Assembly (NCBI GenBank): GCA_024742815.1
Contig: JANSXX010000008.1
Location: 1 to 64,000 of the forward strand
DNA length: 64,000 bases
From: HXMU1420-13 sp024742815
GTDB taxonomy: Bacteria > Bacteroidota > Rhodothermia > Balneolales > Balneolaceae
Reading direction: 5' to 3'
Shown here: piece after piece, positions 58,600-64,000 of the stretch
Layout of the letters: every line of letters starts with the position of its first letter
Numbering within the stretch: the stretch's first letter is position 1
Notes under the pieces: model-generated
Told to the model about the DNA's origin: nothing
Databases searched by the model: none
Seen by the model: the letters and a program-made list of their open reading frames with translations, nothing else
Translations under genes and position numbers: made by a program

Positions 58600-59681
58600 A
58601 GAAACTTGTTTAAATCTTCGGCAGCTTTAAGATGCTCAACGATTTGTTTCACGCCTTGCGCTGTTTGTAGGTTACAAACCAAAATTGCAGAATCGGTTTC
58701 AACAACGGCAATATTGTCTACACCCACCAGCGATATCATTTTCTCTGAGCTTGATAACACAAGATTATTTTCTGACGCAGCAAAACTTGCAAACATGGTT
58801 TGAACAGCATTCCCCAGCTTGTCTTTTTCTGCTAGATCATATACTGCCGACCAACTTCCAACATCATTCCAACCAAATTCACCCGGAACCACAAATACCG
58901 ATTCTGAACGCTCCATAATTCCGTAATCAATCGAGATGGATTCACAACTGTGATAGAAGTCTTTTATAGCCGGTACATGATAATCGGTGTATAACTCTTC
59001 ACTCGATTTTTTTAGTTCATCGAACATAATTGGCAAGTGAGCTTCTATTTCACCCAAAACAGTAGCTGCTTTCCAAACAAACATACCGCTGTTCCAGAAA
59101 TATTCACCTGATTCAAGGAATTTTTCAGCGGTGGATAGATCCGGTTTTTCGGTAAATGCACGAACAGGATGAACCGCATGATCACCATAAGTTTCTTCTG
59201 AGATTTTATCAGCGTGGATGTATCCAAAACCTGTTTCCGGTTTGTCTGGATTTATACCAATAGTTACCAGGTGTTTACCTGAATTTGCTTTCTCGATCGC
59301 CGCATTTAAGATAGATAAAAAACCTTCGGTGTTGGTTATATGATGATCAGCAGGCAAGACCACCATGGTAGCATCGGGATCTTTTTTGTGCAACAACTCA
59401 GCTGCAATAGCCACACATGGAGCGGTGTTTTTAGCAACGGGCTCACCAACTATGTTTTCATCCGGCACCTTTGGTAATTGTTCTTTCACAATTGAAACGT
59501 AACTCTCATTAGTTACAACCATTATTCTTTCTTGAGGAATAATAGACTCTATTCTTTTTGCAGTGTTTTGAATCATGGTGCCTTCTCCAAATAAATTCAA
59601 AAACTGTTTTGGAAGAGACTTTGTGGATTTTGGCCAAAAACGAGTGCCGGAGCCACCCGCCATAATTACTGCATATACCAT
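58596..59681 (-). CDS. Mannose-1-phosphate guanylyltransferase
   Basis: 361 residues, the short form without the phosphomannose isomerase domain. Nucleotidyltransferase signature MAGGSGTRFWPKSTKSLPKQFL at the start, PADHHI (near 110), GYIHADKI, FTEKPDLSTAEKFL, SGMFVWKAATVL and GWNDVGSWSA. It makes GDP-mannose for surface polysaccharides. Monocistronic; the two-component operon lies upstream. Confidence 0.95.
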   Translation of the reverse strand: MVYAVIMAGGSGTRFWPKSTKSLPKQFLNLFGEGTMIQNTAKRIESIIPQERIMVVTNESYVSIVKEQLPKVPDENIVGEPVAKNTAPCVAIAAELLHKKDPDATMVVLPADHHITNTEGFLSILNAAIEKANSGKHLVTIGINPDKPETGFGYIHADKISEETYGDHAVHPVRAFTEKPDLSTAEKFLESGEYFWNSGMFVWKAATVLGEIEAHLPIMFDELKKSSEELYTDYHVPAIKDFYHSCESISIDYGIMERSESVFVVPGEFGWNDVGSWSAVYDLAEKDKLGNAVQTMFASFAASENNLVLSSSEKMISLVGVDNIAVVETDSAILVCNLQTAQGVKQIVEHLKAAEDLNKFL

Positions 59682-59718
59682 AAAATGTATTATTTAAGTC
59701 GACAATTGTTAATTAAAA

Positions 59719-60789
59719 TCAGGAGGCAATTTTAGACAAACTTACAGAGAAAACCGAACCTTTATTTGGTTCACTGGTTATGGTAAGTTTTTCGCCGTGT
59801 GCTTCGATGATGTGCTTTACGATGGCAAGCCCAAGCCCGGTTCCCCCTCTTTCTCTTGATCTCGATTTATCCACTCGGAAGAAACGCTCGGTTACTCTTG
59901 GAATATCTGTTTTGTCGATACCCATTCCGGTATCCTTTACGAAGAGATCAATTTTATCAGCGCGTTGTTTGTTGGGTTCTATGCCAACTTCAACCTTACC
60001 GCCCTTAATGTTATACTTAATTCCGTTCTCTATGATATTGACCAACACTTGACGAATCTGATTCTTATCTGCTCTGATCTGAATGTTTCTATCAAAGGGA
60101 TGGATTATCAAATCAACTTCTTCCTTATCCGCTTTGTACATCAGATTTTCTACCACATCGTGTACAATCTCATACAGATAAATACTTTCGATATCTGACT
60201 TAAGCTCGCCTGTTTCTAGCTTCGAGATCTCCATCAAATCTTTCGTTAAGAAGATTAAGCGGTTTACGTTACGCATCGCTTTCTGCAGAAACTTCTTATT
60301 TACCTCTTCATCCTCTAAAGCACCGTTCAATAGCGTTTCGATAAAACCCTGTATCGCAAAAATTGGCGTTTTTAATTCGTGCGATATATCCCCAATAAAT
60401 TCCTTTCGATAATTTTCTATGCGATTCAATCGCTGAATTTCGCGTTCAACGGTTCGGCTAGATTTGATCAGATGTTTGATGATGTAATCCAGTTCATCAT
60501 CATATTGAGTTCTCAGATCTTCAATCTCTTCAAATCGTTTTTTAGAGATGTTTTTGGATACTCGCTCTAGAACTTTAATGCGGCGATATTGAAGTTTGTA
60601 TCCAACAACGTAGGAGGTTAGCGCAGTTGCAGCCATCACCATGGCGGAAATAAGCAGCGACTCTTCCCAACCGTGATCAAACGTGTAAATGATGATAAAG
60701 GTGAGAACTGCAGAAATTAGACCGGTGTAGATCGCAATTCTAAGCCCCAGCTTGTAAATGGCTTTATCTCTTCTGCGGTTTCTACTCAT
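59719..60789 (-). CDS. PhoR-like sensor histidine kinase
   Basis: 356 residues. Two membrane helices (about 15-36 and 44-64) with almost no periplasmic loop, then a short linker and a HisKA domain with the H-box SHELKTPIFAIQGF (His137), the N-box NIIENGIKYN, G1 DTGMGIDKTDI, and G2 GTGLGLAIVKHI. The type resembles PhoR of two-component systems sensing phosphate or envelope state. Its start overlaps the response regulator stop by 4 bp, so regulator and kinase are co-translated. Confidence 0.94.
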   Translation of the reverse strand: MSRNRRRDKAIYKLGLRIAIYTGLISAVLTFIIIYTFDHGWEESLLISAMVMAATALTSYVVGYKLQYRRIKVLERVSKNISKKRFEEIEDLRTQYDDELDYIIKHLIKSSRTVEREIQRLNRIENYRKEFIGDISHELKTPIFAIQGFIETLLNGALEDEEVNKKFLQKAMRNVNRLIFLTKDLMEISKLETGELKSDIESIYLYEIVHDVVENLMYKADKEEVDLIIHPFDRNIQIRADKNQIRQVLVNIIENGIKYNIKGGKVEVGIEPNKQRADKIDLFVKDTGMGIDKTDIPRVTERFFRVDKSRSRERGGTGLGLAIVKHIIEAHGEKLTITSEPNKGSVFSVSLSKIAS

Positions 60790-61463
60790 TCTTTAAAGCG
60801 ATAACCTACACCTTTAACCGTCTCAATGTAATGGTCACCTAATTTTTCTCTTATTTTGCGAACGTGTACGTCTACTGTTCTATCTACTACGTAAATGTTA
60901 TCGCCCCACACTTTATTTAACAGCGTTTGCCGATCCATCACTTTTCCTTTTCTACTTGCCAGATAAAAAAGTAATTCAAATTCTTTGCGTGGAAGTTGAA
61001 ACTCTTGCTCTTCCCGCTTCACGATGTACCGATCTTTATCAATTTCCAGGTCGTGCACTTCAAGTTTATTTACAGCTTCTGCCGTATCATCAAACCGGCG
61101 CATAACTGCTTTAATGCGAGATACTAGCTTTGTTGTGCTTATTGGCTTAGTGATGAAATCATCGCCACCCTTGTTCAGGCCTTCGATTTCTGTGTTTTCA
61201 TCACTTCTTGCCGTTAAAAAGATGATTGGGATTCGTTTCAGATCATCGTCTTTACGCATAATTTCGACGGCTTCAAGTCCATCCATCTTCGGCATCATGA
61301 TATCGAGAAGCACAAGATCCGGTTTGTATTCTTTGGCTACTTCAATTCCTTCTTTTCCGTTTTCTGCTTTAAGAACTTTAAAGCCTTCTTTTTTTAAGTT
61401 GTATTCAATTAGATCTAAGAGATCTTTTTCGTCATCAACTACAAGAATCGTTTTTTTTGCCAC
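60786..61463 (-). CDS. PhoB/OmpR-family response regulator
   Basis: 225 residues. Receiver domain ILVVDDEKDLLDLIEYNL with Asp54 in LVLLDIMMPKMDG, Thr/Ala in IFLTARS and Lys in FITKPIS; C-terminal winged helix with LPRKEFELLFYLASRKGKVMDRQTLLNKVWG and DRTVDVHVRKIREKLG. DNA-binding activator/repressor paired with the downstream kinase. Upstream there is a 107-bp gap to ruvA with no clear terminator. Confidence 0.95.
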   Translation of the reverse strand: MAKKTILVVDDEKDLLDLIEYNLKKEGFKVLKAENGKEGIEVAKEYKPDLVLLDIMMPKMDGLEAVEIMRKDDDLKRIPIIFLTARSDENTEIEGLNKGGDDFITKPISTTKLVSRIKAVMRRFDDTAEAVNKLEVHDLEIDKDRYIVKREEQEFQLPRKEFELLFYLASRKGKVMDRQTLLNKVWGDNIYVVDRTVDVHVRKIREKLGDHYIETVKGVGYRFKE

Positions 61464-61570
61464 GATTTATCCGGTTTGTTATAAATGAAACAATTTGGCA
61501 ATGATACTAATCATAGCGTGGAAAGTATAATGAAGAAATTGTTACCTACTAAGCGGTATATAAGGCGTCG

Positions 61571-62164
61571 CTACTTATTCAGCAAGCTAAGTGACTTCCG
61601 AATTACTGCGGATGAATCAGAAACTTCTCCGGCATTAATAACCGACATAGCCGCCTGCTCCGATTCTTTCTGTTTAAATCCGAGGGCTTGCAGTGCCTGA
61701 ACAGCTTCTTCAAAGACACCGGATTTTGCACCTGATATTTCAACGGAATCGCCGGTATCAAAAGCTTTAAGTTTTTCTCTCAGCTCAACAATTATACGTT
61801 CTGCTGTCTTCTTACCAATTCCCGGCACCCTGGAAAGTGCAACGGCATCTCCACCGGTGATGGCTCCTATCAAGTTTGAAGCCGGAAGCCCGCTTAATAT
61901 CGTTAAACCCAACTTTGGACCAACCCCTTTTACGGTTATCAATTGCTCGAAAAGATTTTTTTCATCTTTAGTAAAAAACCCGAATAATCGTTGATCACTG
62001 TCTGTAATATGATGATAGACCAGCAGTTTTATATCCTTGCCCGCGCCTTTAAGCTGATCGATGGTTTGGGTTGATACTTCCACTTTATACCCAACTCCGT
62101 TTACATCCAAAAAAATGGTGTCTTCGGTACTTTCTTCAATATGTCCTTTTAGAAATGCGATCAT
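61571..62164 (-). CDS. ruvA: Holliday junction branch migration protein RuvA
   Basis: 197 residues. N-terminal OB fold MIAFLKGHIEESTEDTIFLDVNGVGYKVEVST, then helix-hairpin-helix motifs LITVKGVGPKLGL and LSRVPGIGKKTAERI, and a C-terminal RuvB-binding UBA-like domain ALQALGFKQKESEQA. Binds Holliday junctions for RuvB. Ends 12 bp after the ruvC stop on the same strand, so likely an operon. RuvB not in the window. Confidence 0.96.
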   Translation of the reverse strand: MIAFLKGHIEESTEDTIFLDVNGVGYKVEVSTQTIDQLKGAGKDIKLLVYHHITDSDQRLFGFFTKDEKNLFEQLITVKGVGPKLGLTILSGLPASNLIGAITGGDAVALSRVPGIGKKTAERIIVELREKLKAFDTGDSVEISGAKSGVFEEAVQALQALGFKQKESEQAAMSVINAGEVSDSSAVIRKSLSLLNK

Positions 62165-62176
62165 GCTAAAACGGGA

Positions 62177-62746
62177 TTATTTTCTTACTCGATCAGGATT
62201 CTGTTCTACGAAACTAGCCCAGTCACCTTTTTTGTTATTCTGATGGGTTTGCTTTTTTGATGTAGGAATTGCTCTTCCATTCATCATGTGGCACCATGCA
62301 ACGGCTAATGCATCGGTTGCATCGTTCGATAATTTCTCATCCGGAAGTCGAACCATCTTTTTCAACATAAAAGCAACTTGATCCTTACTGGCATTACCAT
62401 TTCCGGTGATGGATTTCTTTACAACTTTTGGGAAATACTCGAAAGCTTCCAATCCGCATTGCTTTATTGCCAAGATAGCCGCAGCCTGCGCACGGCCTAA
62501 CTTTAACATCGCTTGTGGGTCAACTCCATAAATCGGAGTTTCTACCGCGCATTGTGTGGGTTTAATGGATTTGATGATGCCTGAAATCTGCTCAAAAATA
62601 TAATTCAGACGGTCTGAATGATTTTCAATCTTTGTCATCCTGATCACATCACAGCGAAGGGCAATTAATTTTCCATGTTCCTCGGTAAGTACCGCATAAC
62701 CGGTTACCCGCGAGCCGGGATCGATACCAAGGATGATTTCAGGCAT
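62177..62746 (-). CDS. ruvC: Crossover junction endodeoxyribonuclease RuvC
   Basis: 189 residues from the ATG at 62746; an in-frame ATG at 62764 falls inside a repeat and is less likely. Motifs EIILGIDPGSRVTGYAVL (Asp of the DDE-type site), CAVETPIYGVDPQAMLKLGRAQAA (Glu), and SKDQVAFMLKKMV and LSNDATDALAVAWCH (Asp pair), as in all RuvC. Cleaves Holliday junctions. It is followed by ruvA. The C-terminal ~35 residues are basic and variable. Confidence 0.95.
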   Translation of the reverse strand: MPEIILGIDPGSRVTGYAVLTEEHGKLIALRCDVIRMTKIENHSDRLNYIFEQISGIIKSIKPTQCAVETPIYGVDPQAMLKLGRAQAAAILAIKQCGLEAFEYFPKVVKKSITGNGNASKDQVAFMLKKMVRLPDEKLSNDATDALAVAWCHMMNGRAIPTSKKQTHQNNKKGDWASFVEQNPDRVRK

Positions 62747-62759
62747 TGGTTTTATTTTT

Positions 62760-62832
62760 GTCATTTCTGCGAAGGCAGAAATCTTAAGCTTATAGATAGC
62801 ATAAGATTCCGGCTTACGCTGCGGAATGACTT
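62760..62832. repeat. Palindromic GTCATT...GAATGAC repeat upstream of ruvC
   Basis: GTCATTTCTGCGAAGGCAG at the left and CTTACGCTGCGGAATGAC at the right form an imperfect dyad of about 70 bp that sits between fabI and ruvC. It is related to the longer element at 42870. It supplies the spurious upstream ATG of ruvC. Confidence 0.6.
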
Positions 62833-62851
62833 GTTAAATTAAAAAAAGTAG

Positions 62852-63688
62852 TTACTCTTCTCCTTCCGCATAAAGCTTAGCAAGGTCGTTCATCATTTCT
62901 TCCGAAATTCCGTTAGTCACAAATCCACCATCGTGGAATAAGTTCTGCATGGTAACTTTTCGAGTAAGATCAGAGAATAAAGTCAGGCAGTAATCCGCAC
63001 ATTCATCCGCCGATGGATTCCCTAATGGTGCTAACTTCTCGGCAAAAGTATACATGCCGTCAAAACCTTTGATTCCAGAACCTGCAGAAGTTTTAGTTGG
63101 CGCCTGTGAAACCGTGTTCACTCGAATTCCGCGAGGAGCGAGTCTGCTACCGTAATTTCTCGCGATGCTTTCCAACAATGCTTTAGCATCGTTCATATCC
63201 GAATATTTGCTGAAAATTCGCTGTGCACCAATATAAGATAACGCCACAATAGAACCACCGTCATTCAATAATCCACCTTCGTCGGCATGGTGTAAAATGC
63301 GGTGTAAAGAAATGGCCGAAATATCCAGCGATTGCTGAAACCACTTGTAATTAATATCTGTGTATTCTTTTTTCTTGCGGATATTTGGAGACATTCCGAT
63401 GGCATGAAGGATAAAGTCGACGCCACCCCCAAAGTGCTCCTTAGTTTTGTTCACCAAATCAACGATTTCTTCATCGCTGGTTACATCACATGGAATAATT
63501 GGTGCGCCTGTTTCTTCGCCAAGTGCATCTAGTGCTCCAAGTCGTAGTGCTATGGGTGCGTTTGATAATACAAATTCAGCGCCTTCGCGTTTGCAAGCCA
63601 ATGCAATTCTCCAGGCAATGCTGCGCTCATCCAGTGCGCCAAAAATAATTCCTTTTTTCCCTTTTAGTAATCCGTAACCTTCGCTCAT
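62852..63688 (-). CDS. fabI: Enoyl-[acyl-carrier-protein] reductase (NADH) FabI
   Basis: 278 residues from the ATG at 63688 (the open frame starts earlier, at 63736, with no FabI-like residues). Start GYGLLKGKKGIIFGALDERSIAWRIALAC is the classic FabI opening (GxxxxxSIA), and the active-site region SYIGAQRIFSKYSDMNDAKALLE gives the Tyr-x6-Lys arrangement of FabI. Last reductive step of fatty-acid elongation. The target of triclosan in other bacteria. It lies alone, with a repeat between it and ruvC. Confidence 0.95.
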   Translation of the reverse strand: MSEGYGLLKGKKGIIFGALDERSIAWRIALACKREGAEFVLSNAPIALRLGALDALGEETGAPIIPCDVTSDEEIVDLVNKTKEHFGGGVDFILHAIGMSPNIRKKKEYTDINYKWFQQSLDISAISLHRILHHADEGGLLNDGGSIVALSYIGAQRIFSKYSDMNDAKALLESIARNYGSRLAPRGIRVNTVSQAPTKTSAGSGIKGFDGMYTFAEKLAPLGNPSADECADYCLTLFSDLTRKVTMQNLFHDGGFVTNGISEEMMNDLAKLYAEGEE

Positions 63689-63836
63689 AATGTTGTTTTG
63701 TGTGATGATTTGAACTCGACTTAAAATAGTAAACAATGTCGGTATCCTGCACTAATCAATTTCTGATTCTGATTAATACAATGCAGCCTCAAAAATCACA
63801 CTAAATCTATTAAAATGACAGAAGGTTTATGAGCGC

Positions 63837-64000
63837 TTAGTTTACGGTATCTACATCTACAATTAATCCGTCTTCAATCGAAAACACGAACCATTCGTCC
63901 CCACGTTGGTTAGGTTCGATGCTATATGTTCTTAACAAACGATTATCGCCATACACGCGAACGGTAGCCCGCGATCTATTCGAAAGTTCTGATGATCGGC
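63837..64000 (-). CDS. 3' end of an unidentified gene (truncated by window edge)
   Basis: A frame runs in from the right edge and ends in TAA at 63837-63839. The 53 visible residues include SRATVRVYGDNRLLRTYSIEP and GDEWFVFSIEDGLIVDVDTVN. Alternating hydrophobic and charged positions suggest a beta-rich C-terminal domain. I do not recognise it; the start lies outside the window. Confidence 0.6.
   Translation of the reverse strand, partial: RSSELSNRSRATVRVYGDNRLLRTYSIEPNQRGDEWFVFSIEDGLIVDVDTVN

Overview
The window looks like a chromosomal segment of a Bacteroidota-type bacterium of the Balneolota/Rhodothermota side. The evidence is two secreted proteins ending in 'NYPNPFNP' type IX secretion sorting domains, a SusD-like lipoprotein, DUF3078, DUF3127 and DUF4295 genes, the order rpmB-rpmG-DUF4295, Reg_prop/Y_Y_Y sensor kinases, and TAnnTTTG-like promoter elements. 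Composition is moderate (about 40-45% G+C by eye), with clearly AT-richer accessory genes. No phage, integrase, transposase or CRISPR array was seen.

Layout. 1-6.2 kb: the tail of an unknown gene, an iodotyrosine-deiodinase-like nitroreductase, an OmpA/TSP3 porin-like protein, a TlpA thioredoxin, an orphan SusD lipoprotein and a two-domain VOC protein. 6.2-12.5 kb (minus): a T9SS-exported protein and a NarL-type two-component pair with a large Reg_prop sensor. 12.5-13.7 kb: a DUF559 nuclease gene bracketed by two structured ~170-bp repeats. 13.7-15.3 kb: an MDR oxidoreductase and a DUF3127 OB-fold protein with an SSB-like acidic tail. 15.3-22.1 kb: an AT-rich island with an HNH nuclease, a methyltransferase-HIT fusion and, convergently, a 1604-residue exonuclease-RecQ-UvrD fusion. 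This is the best candidate for an undescribed defence or DNA-processing system. 22.1-27.0 kb: an orphan gene, an M24 peptidase lipoprotein and a DUF3078 barrel, separated by long repeat-filled gaps. 27-34 kb: Sua5/YrdC, DUF1643, TyrA (T-protein), an exported EEP nuclease/phosphatase, UvrB and a PLD-like protein. 34.7-36.9 kb: a two-DTG aspartyl protease, a small membrane protein and a MarR regulator.

36.9-45.5 kb is core genome: yqeY-cvpA-tyrS-xth and rpmB-rpmG-DUF4295 on the minus strand, then gyrB-gyrA on the plus strand. 45.6-52.5 kb holds an unknown helical protein, DUF2200, a vWA lipoprotein, a Na+/Ca2+ antiporter, a GH20 hexosaminidase and a glutaminase. 52.5-56.2 kb (minus) has a WYL regulator, rsmG and mnmG with two near-consensus parS sites inside rsmG, then tRNA-Asp. 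56.2-64 kb has a glutathione peroxidase, a tightly coupled three-gene operon ending in an MBL hydrolase, mannose-1-phosphate guanylyltransferase, a PhoB/PhoR-like pair, ruvA-ruvC, fabI and the tail of another gene.

Working together: gyrase, UvrB, RuvAC, exonuclease III and the parS sites form a DNA-maintenance background. The accessory island and the nuclease-repeat unit sit in separate non-core sections. Long gaps are mainly repeat debris of at least four families, which suggests this chromosome tolerates many non-autonomous palindromic elements.
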